Shown here one piece after another: positions 8,337 through 15,748 of a stretch of 64,000 bases of DNA. Source of the stretch: Sinohyriopsis cumingii. Lineage: Eukaryota; Mollusca; Bivalvia; Unionida; Unionidae. The DNA lies in the NCBI GenBank assembly GCA_028554795.2, contig CM068830.1, positions 49,982,355-50,046,354 of the forward strand. Reading direction: 5' to 3'. The position numbers and the translations under genes were made by a program. Under the pieces are notes generated by a model, which searched no databases, was not told the origin of the DNA, and was given only the letters and a program-made list of their open reading frames with translations. Each line of letters opens with the position of its first letter. The first letter of the stretch is position 1.

Positions 8337-8756
8337 TCAATAATCGAAAACGTCTAAGTCTCGAACGGTTCTTCTTTTCTTGGCCTTTCTCGCTTGAAGT
8401 CTGGTGAAAGGGTGTTTTCTTCTTCGTCGTCTCTTTCTGCCTTGTCCTTGCTGAATGCTTGACTCGGTAGCGTGCAGGGCATTTATAGGTGTGTCTCGTC
8501 GGCCCAAAATGTCTTTACCCGTTTGCAGCAAGACATTTTTGCCAGCCCTCATGAAGGCTTCTTTAGGGTTTTGTTTGTCGATGATGACATTTTGGAGAAA
8601 TTCTTTGCCTTGCGTCAGTGCCGCATCTTTCAAGGCGTGCAATCCGCGTGTCACCATCGGTTTCAACACAGGAGCCACCGAGCGAAAGGCTGATTTTAAC
8701 ATATCTCCTAAACCGTGTCCTCGCTGTCGTGCAACCCCTTGGTACACTGGATACAT
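8337..8756 (-). CDS. Small basic virion-like protein between MCP and penton
   Basis: A 139-aa protein. Residues 13-60 hold a Gly-rich amphipathic segment (GHGLGDMLKSAFRSVAPVL) and helices. The C-terminal third is strongly basic (KRRRRRKHPF and KAKKRRTVRD). Proteins of this size and layout regularly sit between the penton and major capsid genes of Polintons and have been compared with adenovirus core or membrane-lytic minor proteins (pVI/pX type). That comparison is by layout only here. The ATG (8754-8756) follows the penton stop by 3 nt and I see no separate TATA box, so it may be expressed from the same transcript. Confidence 0.7.
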   Translation of the reverse strand: MYPVYQGVARQRGHGLGDMLKSAFRSVAPVLKPMVTRGLHALKDAALTQGKEFLQNVIIDKQNPKEAFMRAGKNVLLQTGKDILGRRDTPINALHATESSIQQGQGRKRRRRRKHPFTRLQARKAKKRRTVRDLDVFDY

Positions 8757-8759
8757 GAC

Positions 8760-9701
8760 TTACGAATCGTGAGAGAACCGTTTTCGAAAATGGAGTTTCA
8801 CCGTGACTTTTCCTTTGGTGAATGGAATATTTTGTCCCAAATCTCCTTTTATTGTAATGTTGACCGTGTCCAAATACGACTTGCTGACCGGCAAATAGTG
8901 AGGATGAACAAATTCGCGGTGGACGTGATAAGTGTTTCCACCTTCCTCGTCAGCGGTCGTGGCAGAATCCACTTTGAAAGGAATGACACGCAGTAACGGC
9001 ACGGAGGTGTGTCCCACCACGTTGTATTCCACCACATCGGAATACACAAAGATCAAATTCAGTCCTTGGTTCAGTTCTACCGGGAAACGAAAATACTTGG
9101 CAAAAGAGTCGTTGTCATGAATGACTGATAATTCGGGACTTTTTTTTTGTTCTCCTATCTTCCTCATCTCCGTGTCACCGCCCAATATGTCAAACAATTC
9201 AAGACAAAATAAGAAAGACATGAATTTTTTGGACCCCTCAGAAAATTTCATCAGAAAGCGACGAGCTATTTTGTGGTATTCCAGGGTGACACTTTTTTGG
9301 ACATTCCCCAAAGCTTTATGGAACACGCCATTAAACCTGGAGGCTATGGCGCTGACCAAATGATGACCACTGAAATAATAGCCTGGGAGAATGAACAAGT
9401 TGTAGGTGGTTGTTTTAGTTCTGTCATCAGAGGTTTTATTGGTATATGTGCCAATCTTATCCAACTCATCTTGCAATTGTTTGTCATGAACTTCCACCTT
9501 AAACCAATTTTGCTGGGCAGTGATATTGAGGACTTGGGTTGGGTGAATCATTTCCACTAAAGCCACTTCCCAATGGGCTTCGTGATCTAAGGGGATGGCT
9601 TGAGGTAATTTGGCCGTGTAACAGCACAACGTGTTGTTGGGAAACACCTCCATGGAACTGTCACTGGGTAAGGTTAAGTAAAATTGGTTTTGGTGACTCA
9701 T
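8760..9701 (-). CDS. mCP: Minor capsid protein / penton (single jelly-roll)
   Basis: A 313-aa protein with the conserved N-terminus of Polinton pentons: FYLTLPSDSSMEVFPNNTL, then TAKLPQAIPL and EAHWEVALVEMIHP, where a strand pair leads into the jelly-roll. The length fits the family. Pentons are expected to form pentamers at the capsid vertices together with the major capsid protein. The ATG (9699-9701) overlaps the TGA of the upstream membrane-protein gene in an ATGA arrangement, so the two genes overlap by 4 nt. The frame is intact. Confidence 0.9.
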   Translation of the reverse strand: MSHQNQFYLTLPSDSSMEVFPNNTLCCYTAKLPQAIPLDHEAHWEVALVEMIHPTQVLNITAQQNWFKVEVHDKQLQDELDKIGTYTNKTSDDRTKTTTYNLFILPGYYFSGHHLVSAIASRFNGVFHKALGNVQKSVTLEYHKIARRFLMKFSEGSKKFMSFLFCLELFDILGGDTEMRKIGEQKKSPELSVIHDNDSFAKYFRFPVELNQGLNLIFVYSDVVEYNVVGHTSVPLLRVIPFKVDSATTADEEGGNTYHVHREFVHPHYLPVSKSYLDTVNITIKGDLGQNIPFTKGKVTVKLHFRKRFSHDS

Positions 9702-10108
9702 AATTCTAGAGTTCTGTGGCTGTCCGAGGGGTTAGTGGACGTCAGAGGCGTGTCTCCACCCAAAATGGGGTTCTGGTTGTGGTTGTTGGAGTGGTGACTG
9801 GCACTGGCACTGGACACAACGTTCCCGTTCGAGGAGAATTTCAGGGAGGGATTGGGAAGCAGGTAACCGATGCAACTGCTCAATAAAATGGTCCACAATT
9901 GTTTGTCTCCTTGTTGCAAACTCAAATTGGCGATGGCTGCCCCGATGACACAATACACCACGAAGATTTGGCAGAAAAAGACGATTTGCGTTTTAGGCAC
10001 ACGTTCTCCACACCACACCCACAAGGGTTGTTTTTGTAAATCTTGCACAGAAGAACTAGGGGAAGGAGGATTGGTCGACGTAGCTGCGTCTGATGTGTGA
10101 AAGGGCAT
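9698..10108 (-). CDS. Small two-helix membrane protein conserved in Polintons
   Basis: A 136-aa protein from the ATG at 10106-10108; the open frame continues to a GTG at 10117, which is not a eukaryotic start. A Ser/Thr/Pro-rich N-terminus is followed by two hydrophobic helices: about residues 41-63 (QIVFFCQIFVVYCVIGAAI) and 70-86 (LWTILLSSCIGYLLPNP). The tail is hydrophilic and rich in Ser, Asn and His. The ending GYLLPNPSL recurs in small Polinton proteins. The role is unknown; a virion or host membrane location is inferred from the helices. A TATA box lies only about 13-20 nt upstream of the ATG. Confidence 0.75.
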   Translation of the reverse strand: MPFHTSDAATSTNPPSPSSSVQDLQKQPLWVWCGERVPKTQIVFFCQIFVVYCVIGAAIANLSLQQGDKQLWTILLSSCIGYLLPNPSLKFSSNGNVVSSASASHHSNNHNQNPILGGDTPLTSTNPSDSHRTLEL

Positions 10109-10113
10109 GATGG

Positions 10114-11223
10114 TCACTTCTTTTTATAGTCGATGACTTGCGAAGCGTCGATCCAAGAATCGAAACTGGGTGGATATCCTTTCCAACGTACTTTGACTTC
10201 TTTGACACGTCGTTTGCCCACTTTACGGGTTCTGCGTTCGAGAATGCTTTCGATGTCGTACACGTCGTCTTCTTTTTTGGTGACACGTTGTAACTCGGGC
10301 AAATAAAACGTTCCTTTGAGTACTTCTCCGTTCATGTCTTCCAATTTATAGACGGCAGGATGACGACCATGCACTCGTCCAGTGACGCGAAACAATTCGG
10401 TCGTCCAGTTAGGTAAGTAACCTTTGTCGAAAGTGCGTTTGGTTTTGCCAATGCGCACCCAATCTCCTACGGCCAACTCTCCACTTTTCTTGGGGACAGC
10501 CCTCGTCGGGGACGTACCGAACAGGCGCTCAAACACCAGCACTTCGTTGTCGGGAGTCACGTCTTGCGGGGCACGTCCGATGCTTCGATGGTAAGATTGG
10601 TTGTACGCTTGCACCAGATGCGGTAAGATGTCGATGTACTTCAGAGTGTGGTGATGCGTAAAATATTTCCACATGCATTCTTTCAAAGTGCGTTGAAAAC
10701 GTTCCACGATGCTGGCTTTGGTTTCGGGATTCTCGGTGGTAAAAAAATGAATGTCACGTTTCTTTAATTCTTTTTGGAAAGCTTGGTTCAGAAATTCGGT
10801 GCCTTTGTCCGTTTGCCATCGAAGAGGGTGACGGCCACTTTGTTTCAACACTCGTTGCAGGGCTCGCACTAACTCGCTGCTGGATTTGGAAGTCAAGGGC
10901 ACGACCCAGGCAAATTTGGAAAAGACGTCGATGACACAAAACAGATATTTGTAGCCACGATTGTAGCTGGCCAAATGAGAGACATCGGCTAAATCGGCTT
11001 GCCATTGATGATCGATGTCTTCCACTCGGGTGCGACTTCTGGCAAACTTGCGTCGAATGGGTTTGTGTAAAGTGTAGGTAGCTTGTTCTTGTAACCATCG
11101 TTGCACTTGAGGTAAACGGAGACTTTTCAGTCGCGTTTTGGCAGCACGATACAATTTTTGAACTCCTGCGTAACCTGCAGGATGCGAGGGATCGTAGTAA
11201 ATGCTGGCTAAGACTTTTTCCAT
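10114..11223 (-). CDS. INT: Retrovirus-type integrase with C-terminal chromodomain (INT)
   Basis: A 369-aa integrase expected to insert the element and create the 6-bp duplication. The rve core carries the DDE set: D77 (WQADLADVSHL), D139 (QTDKGTEF) and E174 (SIVERFQRTL), with about 35 residues between the last two. The N-terminus has a short helical region without a clear HHCC zinc finger. Residues about 316-369 form a chromodomain (YDIESILERR, then VRWKGYPPSFDSW), known from Polintons and chromoviruses and thought to steer insertion through chromatin marks. The start is the ATG at 11221-11223. The stop TGA (10114-10116) lies just after an embedded TATA box for the next gene. Confidence 0.95.
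   Translation of the reverse strand: MEKVLASIYYDPSHPAGYAGVQKLYRAAKTRLKSLRLPQVQRWLQEQATYTLHKPIRRKFARSRTRVEDIDHQWQADLADVSHLASYNRGYKYLFCVIDVFSKFAWVVPLTSKSSSELVRALQRVLKQSGRHPLRWQTDKGTEFLNQAFQKELKKRDIHFFTTENPETKASIVERFQRTLKECMWKYFTHHHTLKYIDILPHLVQAYNQSYHRSIGRAPQDVTPDNEVLVFERLFGTSPTRAVPKKSGELAVGDWVRIGKTKRTFDKGYLPNWTTELFRVTGRVHGRHPAVYKLEDMNGEVLKGTFYLPELQRVTKKEDDVYDIESILERRTRKVGKRRVKEVKVRWKGYPPSFDSWIDASQVIDYKKK
10121..10128 (-). promoter_or_regulatory. TATA box in the integrase 3' end
   Basis: TATAAAAA on the minus strand overlaps the last integrase codons (D-Y-K-K-K). It lies only about 13-20 nt before the ATG of the membrane-protein gene, closer than the roughly 50 nt seen for most genes here. Real initiation from it would need an unusually short leader. 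Confidence 0.45.
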
Positions 11224-11244
11224 TTTTTATTTTGTGTTGGTGTG

Positions 11245-11949
11245 TTAATAAGTCACCCACTCTTCGGTGATGCTACTTTGGGTGGGTCGAAAGGGTGGTT
11301 TGGAAACGGATTTACGTGTCCGATGGGCTACGGGAGTAGAAGTCGAAGGTAGTGGTGGTGGTGGAGGTGGCAATGGAATGGCTTTGGTTTTCTTTTCTTT
11401 TTTCGCTTCTGGTTTCCCTTCTTTCTTTTTCACTTCTGTCGAAGGAGGCGTGGACATCATCTTTTTAACCCAAGCTTTCATTTCTTCTCGTTGGGGTGTG
11501 GGGGACGGGGTCAACAAGGATGCTGCAATCTTACTCGAAATGGGACCTGCTGACGGTGTTTGAAACACTTCGCGCATCTCTTCTTCCTCAGGTCTTTGTG
11601 GGGTAGCATCTCTGGTGACCCTTGGGGATGGTAGTGGTGGTGGGGGTAATGATGATGATGGTGCTGGACTTTTCATCAAGGTCTTAAAATCTTTTAGAGT
11701 GGGTAAAGCTGTTTCGTCTAAAGCTTTCTGGTGAAAGAGTTGCAGTCTTTGCAAGAGTTGACCGTACTTTTGCGATTTTTCTGTTTCGGACAAATCTTGG
11801 CGATCCATCAAGGATTGCAATTCGTGTTGTAACTGGGACATCTCGCTCAAATTGGGATTGGGAGGTAAATGCGGGGTGCGTTGTTCTTGCCATCGATGGT
11901 ATTACATCAATCGTTTGTAAGGCACTAAAGCTAGTTTCCGTCCTTCCAT
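11245..11949 (-). pseudogene. Pro-rich Polinton protein with one in-frame stop codon
   Basis: The frame runs from an ATG at 11947-11949 to the stop at 11245, 235 codons, but is broken by TAA at 11902-11904 (codon 16). The start is supported by a TATA-like GATAAAAAG 45-50 nt upstream and by a typical N-terminus (MEGRKLALVPYKRL). Downstream of the stop the frame is open for 219 codons. An internal ATG at 11839-11841 could give a 198-aa product. That part has a helical SEMSQLQHELQSLMDRQD segment, then Pro/Ser-rich tracts (PPPPLP, PLPPPPPPLP) with basic patches. Proteins of this kind recur beside Polinton integrases; function unknown. A sequencing error at the TAA is an alternative. Confidence 0.65.
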
Positions 11950-11993
11950 GGGTTGTCAGGGGTCGATTCTGAGATCTTGGGACTTCCGAGGGC

Positions 11994-12002
11994 CTTTTTA
12001 TC
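11994..12002 (-). promoter_or_regulatory. TATA-like box overlapping the upstream stop codon
   Basis: GATAAAAAG on the minus strand; its TAA (11998-12000) is the stop codon of the 136-aa gene. It is positioned about 47 nt before the ATG at 11949. Confidence 0.55.
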
Positions 12003-12408
12003 TTGCTCCCACCAGTCCTCCCAACATGGTTCCCAAGACTCCTTTCAGTATGGGGCCTAACAAGAGAGGTAAAATGCCTCCACGTTGGACCAACATCTTC
12101 TTTTTTTGACGAATGGGAATTTTCTTTTGAACCATTTGGCGAAGAACGTGACGATGTTTGCCTAAGCATTGTTTCTGGTGTTTGGACAAAGGGATCGTGC
12201 CTTTCAAAACGTTCAAACAACATTCGCACACGGTATCGATGACCTCTTTGGAGGCCGTTTGAATGAGTTTTTTTCGTAGGGGTGAAGAAGCTTTGGACAG
12301 GACAGATAACATGTCCCCATGTTTAGCTAAACGTGGTGGCAGTCCTTTCCTTTTCTTTCCTTGGGGTTTTCTGGAGGGTGACATTTTTTGCTTGTGGTTC
12401 CGGGACAT
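11998..12408 (-). CDS. Small basic conserved Polinton protein with QRGG motif
   Basis: A 136-aa protein from the ATG at 12406-12408 (a second ATG lies 8 codons later). It has a basic N-terminus, a conserved middle (CLNVLKGTIPLSKHQKQCL, then a KHRHVLRQM helix) and the end LVQRGGILPLLLGPILKGVLG, a Gly-rich hydrophobic tail. Small proteins of this pattern are common in Polintons. QRGG followed by a hydrophobic residue resembles the adenain consensus (M/I/L/N/Q)XGG-X, so the tail might be released by the element's protease (inference). It shares the family pattern with the 318-aa gene at 12705-13661. Confidence 0.75.
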   Translation of the reverse strand: MSRNHKQKMSPSRKPQGKKRKGLPPRLAKHGDMLSVLSKASSPLRKKLIQTASKEVIDTVCECCLNVLKGTIPLSKHQKQCLGKHRHVLRQMVQKKIPIRQKKKMLVQRGGILPLLLGPILKGVLGTMLGGLVGAR

Positions 12409-12447
12409 TCACCGAACAGACACTAACGTCGATGACTTAACGCACAC

Positions 12448-12456
12448 CCTTTTATC
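12448..12456 (-). promoter_or_regulatory. TATA-like box for the 136-aa gene
   Basis: GATAAAAGG on the minus strand, about 45 nt before the ATG at 12408, in the short gap after the 62-aa gene. Confidence 0.5.
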
Positions 12457-12468
12457 TTTTTTTTGGGA

Positions 12469-12657
12469 CTATCGCTTTGTCATAAAGGTGACAATGTTTT
12501 TCCCAAAATCACCAAGGAATCCTCCCCTTTGTTGACGCCTCTTTTTCTTGGAACGACTGTGTCTTTTCTTAGGGTAATGTCGATGCTTGGCTAAGCGCTT
12601 TGTCGGATGACGCGTCTGCCTTTGTCTCTTTCTTTTGTGGCTTCTTGGAGGTGACAT
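12469..12657 (-). CDS. Very basic 62-aa core-like protein
   Basis: The chosen ATG is at 12655-12657, giving MSPPRSHKRKRQ, parallel to MSPSRKPQGKKRKG in the neighbouring gene; the open frame continues upstream but would run through the TATA box. More than half of the first 45 residues are K, R or H. The end is QQRGGFLGDFGKN, again QRGG before a hydrophobic residue. Size, charge and the possible adenain site recall adenovirus pX/mu-like DNA-condensing peptides (analogy only). It is likely an abbreviated member of the same family as its two neighbours. Confidence 0.6.
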   Translation of the reverse strand: MSPPRSHKRKRQRQTRHPTKRLAKHRHYPKKRHSRSKKKRRQQRGGFLGDFGKNIVTFMTKR

Positions 12658-12701
12658 CTTTTTTACAAGTTCACTGATACCCCCGACTTGGTCACAGGCT
12701 C

Positions 12702-12709
12702 TTTTTATA
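12702..12709 (-). promoter_or_regulatory. TATA box containing the upstream gene's stop codon
   Basis: TATAAAAA on the minus strand. The TAA at 12705-12707 is the stop codon of the 318-aa gene. It lies about 47 nt upstream of the 12657 ATG. Confidence 0.6.
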
Positions 12710-13661
12710 CTGGAACGCGTCGCCACTGATTGTCTTTACGTTTTATCAGTTTGAGGACAGGCATGACACGTCGTGCAGGGGTACGCAACGGACTAAATCG
12801 AGCCAGTTCTTGCTTGGACAAATCCAGTAAACTTTGTAACATGCCCGATCTTTCTTGGACTTTGATTTTGGGAGAAGGTACTTTGTGAGCAGCAGCCACT
12901 GCCACTAAATTGGAGGGTCCTGCCACTGGGGAAGTTCTTTTGGGGGTCATCAACGGAGATGTTCTTGGTGTGATCAACGTCTCCAAGTACTCTTCAGTTC
13001 TGGGTGTTATCAACGGAGAAGTGGATGAACGTGAGGATGCCGGAGACGCAGTCACTGCCGTGGCAGGTCGTGGTTTGCGAGTGTAAGGTTGCGTCCTGGC
13101 CGAAGTGCCTCTCTTGCGACTAGTTTTCTTCTGTGGACTTTTCTTTTTCTGGGGACTTTTTCTCTGTTTCTTTTTCTGGGGGCTTCTTTTCTTTTTCCGG
13201 GGTGGTGGTGTCTGGTAAGAGGAGGGTCCTGCCACTGGAGAAGTTATTCTTCTTGGGGACCTGGTCTTTTTCTTTTTCTTCTTGGGGCTTCGTTGGACTT
13301 TTGTCTTGGGGATAACTTTGGGGGCATTAGGATCCCATCTTAAGAGTGAGCGAATGATGACCCCTCCTAGAGTACCGCTCCCTCCAGGTTTCAAAATGAT
13401 TTGTTTTTTGGTTTGAGTGTCAATGGGGGGATCGGCCAGTTGGACCAAAGCGACTTTGTTTCGATCGAAAAAGCGTTGGGTTTGATGAGGAATCTGAATG
13501 ATTCCTTGGAGTAATTGACGTGCCGTCACCGTGAACCATCGTAAGACTTCTTTGAGACTAGCTTCTAAGACACGGGCTCGTGATTGTGGATCTTTTTCTC
13601 GACTGATGCCATACAAGGCACGAATCAATTTGACGGGAAGATGCGACTGAAGGGACGTCAT
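12705..13661 (-). CDS. Core-like protein: conserved head plus Ser-Pro-Lys-rich tail
   Basis: A 318-aa protein from the ATG at 13659-13661, about 47 nt below a TATA box; the longer open frame to 13895 overlaps the ATPase and lacks support. Residues 1-115 match, by pattern, the small QRGG protein family: a LLQGIIQIP helix, then QTKKQIILKPGG and GTLGGVIIRSLL. The rest is low complexity with KKKK runs, SP repeats and three SPVAGPS copies. It also holds repeated TPRT segments that look like proline-directed phosphorylation sites. The composition suggests a DNA-binding core protein. Function not established. Confidence 0.7.
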   Translation of the reverse strand: MTSLQSHLPVKLIRALYGISREKDPQSRARVLEASLKEVLRWFTVTARQLLQGIIQIPHQTQRFFDRNKVALVQLADPPIDTQTKKQIILKPGGSGTLGGVIIRSLLRWDPNAPKVIPKTKVQRSPKKKKKKTRSPRRITSPVAGPSSYQTPPPRKKKRSPQKKKQRKSPQKKKSPQKKTSRKRGTSARTQPYTRKPRPATAVTASPASSRSSTSPLITPRTEEYLETLITPRTSPLMTPKRTSPVAGPSNLVAVAAAHKVPSPKIKVQERSGMLQSLLDLSKQELARFSPLRTPARRVMPVLKLIKRKDNQWRRVPV

Positions 13662-13699
13662 GTTCACACTGTGTGAGACAGACGAAAAAGGGTCTGAGG

Positions 13700-13707
13700 T
13701 TTTTATA
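13700..13707 (-). promoter_or_regulatory. TATA box for the 318-aa gene
   Basis: TATAAAAA on the minus strand, about 40-47 nt before the ATG at 13661, in the gap between the ATPase stop and this gene. Confidence 0.6.
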
Positions 13708-13804
13708 GATTTTTTGATGGGGAGTGAAATGAAGTCGAGGACGGAGACGTGTACAGGACAGGCCCTCCGTCTTGGCACCAGTGGTGAAACAAGTGGGTAC
13801 GAAA

Positions 13805-14458
13805 TCACAAATCCTCGGGGGTCGTAGGTTTCAAATCGACGAGTAAATAGGCGTGTGGCGTTTGAGTGGCATCGTCGTACGCCTGAGTCAGCCAAGGCGT
13901 CCCTAACTGTTTGGCTAAGACTTGCACTTGCGATTTATCTCGAGGGCTTTTAAACAAGACCACGTAATGCGCATTGAGACTGATGGTGCGATGGGCTTTA
14001 CTTTGTTGAAACAAATTTTGGGTGATGTAAATGACACTGGCATTACGGTGATGCCCTTTGCGCGTGAACCACAATTTAATTTCTTCTTCGTCTTCTCCTA
14101 ACATGTCGTCGAAAATGACCAAATGGGTTTGACGGGAGTCAGAGACGATGCCGTCGTCTTCTTTAGGAATGCCTTCCACAAACACGATGGAATCGCCTTG
14201 ACTTTCTCGCAAGAGGCTGTACGCCGATTGCCACTCTTTGTAACACCACACGATCCGTTGAGGGGGCCGATCGATCAAATGATGTTTATGTTCGATCAAA
14301 CGTTTGACGAATTCGGTTTTGCCTGAACCGCTAGGTCCAGCAATGAGCATGTTAAAGGGATGGCGAAGATACAAAGCCTCCCAACTGGCACGATCTAAGT
14401 GTTCGTCGATGACTTTGACAGTAGAGGAAGAGGGAGCAGAGACAGTAGAGGTAGCCAT
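13805..14458 (-). CDS. ATP: FtsK/HerA-type packaging ATPase (A32-like)
   Basis: A 217-aa ATPase from the ATG at 14456-14458 (MATSTVSAPSSS); an upstream open extension lacks support and would include the TATA box. Walker A is GPSGSGKT (residues 41-48), Walker B is LVIFDD (113-118), and a sensor segment YITQNLF lies at 145-150. Length and motifs fit the genome-packaging ATPases of Polintons, adeno-like and NCLDV viruses. It is expected to pump DNA into the capsid built from the MCP and penton encoded downstream. A TATA box (GTATATAAAC) lies about 47 nt upstream. The catalytic motifs are intact. Confidence 0.93.
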   Translation of the reverse strand: MATSTVSAPSSSTVKVIDEHLDRASWEALYLRHPFNMLIAGPSGSGKTEFVKRLIEHKHHLIDRPPQRIVWCYKEWQSAYSLLRESQGDSIVFVEGIPKEDDGIVSDSRQTHLVIFDDMLGEDEEEIKLWFTRKGHHRNASVIYITQNLFQQSKAHRTISLNAHYVVLFKSPRDKSQVQVLAKQLGTPWLTQAYDDATQTPHAYLLVDLKPTTPEDL

Positions 14459-14503
14459 GGTGTGAGAAATGTCACTTGTGACACGAAAACGAACAAGACA
14501 AGA

Positions 14504-14513
14504 GTTTATATAC
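14504..14513 (-). promoter_or_regulatory. TATA box for the packaging ATPase
   Basis: GTATATAAAC on the minus strand, about 47 nt before the ATPase ATG. Confidence 0.65.
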
Positions 14514-14527
14514 TTTTTCAGAACACG

Positions 14528-14533
14528 TTTATT
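14528..14533 (-). terminator. Poly(A) signal AATAAA ending the polymerase-side gene block
   Basis: AATAAA on the minus strand in a ~170-nt gene-free spacer after the 14689/14735 reading frames. It lies just upstream of the ATPase TATA box. It separates two transcription blocks. No stem-loop of the histone type is present here. Confidence 0.55.
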
Positions 14534-14688
14534 GAATGTTTTTTTATCAAACATGAATACGAAAGACAAAAATACATAAAAGCCAAAGGCTTAAGTACAA
14601 GGATAAAAGGCACATGATAACGATGAACGTGGAATAAACACAAGTGTCTGTAACACAATCACATCTTTTGGGTAATGTTCTAACCAGT

Positions 14689-15058
14689 TCAACAGGGGGT
14701 AAGGTCACACAAGTGTCCTCCCGAAAGGGTTCTTTCAGGTCTGTCCACGACAGTCCTGTCCTGGGTGACGGGTTCTTCTGGCACCGTCACTAACACGGGT
14801 TGAAAAGTAACTTTTTTCCTTGAACAACTCTCGTGCATACTGGGCCACTTCTTGGGTCCAAGCCTCAAAATCCCATTCTTTCCAGGCACGGACATCTGTC
14901 CAATGGGGATGTAAGTCACAAGCTACACACACATCGTCATACACGTCTTGGGTAGCTAAAAGTTGACGAATCTTTTTTTCCCGTAGAGGTCGAGAAGTAT
15001 CCAGATGAAAACGCAAGGCTTTGAGCAAAAGGAGTTTTTCGTGACCATTTAAGGCCAT
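14689..15058 (-). pseudogene. Unassigned Polinton gene, probably frameshifted at an A-run
   Basis: From the ATG at 15056-15058 one frame runs to a stop at 14735 (107 aa: LLLLKALRFHLD, then a CVACDLHPHW segment and an acidic helix). A second frame overlaps it and continues to 14689 with sequence that looks more protein-like (VTFQPVLVTVPEEPVT). The two meet at a 6-nt A-run on the minus strand (T6 at 14812-14817), so a one-base length change there would join them. Either the gene is intact with the shorter end, or it is a slippage mutant or assembly error. No family recognised. Confidence 0.5.
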
Positions 15059-15273
15059 GGAGGTGGTAAGTACTGATCGTAAAGAGTCCACAAAGAATCG
15101 GCTGGTAAACGAAATCCCAAAAAACAAGTCACTAAGACACACACCACTTGTCGTCCCAAATTGAATGGATACAGTTCTTGTAATAATCGATGGTAATGAT
15201 CCACGGTTTGAATATGGTCATTGAGTTCCTTCCACGGAATCTGTTGGATGACATGTGACATAAGTCGTGGCAT
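15049..15273 (-). CDS. Unassigned 74-aa protein overlapping its neighbours
   Basis: An ATG at 15271-15273 opens a 74-aa frame (IPWKELNDHIQTVDHYHRLL) with a hydrophobic stretch around residues 40-55 (QVVCVLVTCFLGF). It overlaps the tail of the upstream F-box-like gene by 56 nt and the start of the next gene by 10 nt. A TATA box (15283-15290) is unusually close to the ATG; the ATG at codon 5 may be used. It could be the N-terminal part of the next gene displaced by a frameshift. No family recognised. Confidence 0.45.
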   Translation of the reverse strand: MPRLMSHVIQQIPWKELNDHIQTVDHYHRLLQELYPFNLGRQVVCVLVTCFLGFRLPADSLWTLYDQYLPPPWP

Positions 15274-15736
15274 GGCAGCCTGTTTTTATAGTCTCTTTGT
15301 TTCGGAAACAATACACGTACTTTCTAGCCAGAGATCTTCGTTCTCCAGTAGGGAATCTAAATCTTGCATACTGTAACCGAAACTTCAGAGTTCGTTTAGA
15401 AGTTTCCTCTTCCTCTAAGTAGATTCCACGTAAAATACGTTGATAATCCTTTAACTTGTCTTCCTCAATGTATTGCTGTAGGTGAATCTCGAAGTAACCA
15501 AAATAATGAACATTTCGATCATTCACTAACTCAAAGTGTTGAACAAGGTCTGACCACTGAAACAATTTCTGACGAATCAGTTCTCTTATACCATTCAGGT
15601 ACCAGTGGTTAAAGATCTGGTGACGTAACGGATGCAATTGTTCTTTACGTTTCACTTGTATTTTCACCAGCTCTCGGTAAATGCGTTCTCTCAACTCCAC
15701 AGGCAAAGCACGAATGTTCTCTAGCAAAGTATCCAT
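15218..15736 (-). CDS. F-box-like protein, downstream paralog
   Basis: A 172-aa protein from the ATG at 15734-15736. Residues 5-25 (ENIRALPVELRERIYREL) resemble the first half of an F-box, the LPxELxxxI pattern that binds SKP1 in SCF ubiquitin ligases. The similarity is short and I cannot test it. The first ~40 residues are nearly identical to the paralog at 15749-16204, including at the DNA level, while the rest is strongly diverged. The last ~23 residues run through the TATA box and start of the next gene, so the ancestral stop was probably earlier. Possible adaptor for host ubiquitination (inference). Confidence 0.6.
   Translation of the reverse strand: MDTLLENIRALPVELRERIYRELVKIQVKRKEQLHPLRHQIFNHWYLNGIRELIRQKLFQWSDLVQHFELVNDRNVHYFGYFEIHLQQYIEEDKLKDYQRILRGIYLEEEETSKRTLKFRLQYARFRFPTGERRSLARKYVYCFRNKETIKTGCHATTYVTCHPTDSVEGTQ
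15283..15290 (-). promoter_or_regulatory. TATA box inside the 3' end of the F-box-like gene
   Basis: TATAAAAA on the minus strand lies within codons of the upstream gene and ends about 10 nt before the 15273 ATG. Confidence 0.4.
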
Positions 15737-15748
15737 GAATAGGTCATA

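Noticed and set aside
11684-12229. 181-aa minus-strand frame
   Set aside because: It is a shadow of the 136-aa gene and of the Pro-rich gene in another frame, with no conserved motifs.
12705-13895. Longer version (396 aa) of the Ser-Pro-Lys-rich protein
   Set aside because: The extension overlaps the ATPase end and contains the TATA box at 13700-13707; the ATG at 13661 fits promoter spacing.
14805-14825. Programmed -1 ribosomal frameshift at the A6 run
   Set aside because: The A-run is not in the required X-XXY-YYZ phase relative to the upstream frame, and no pseudoknot is apparent; a length change in the run is simpler.
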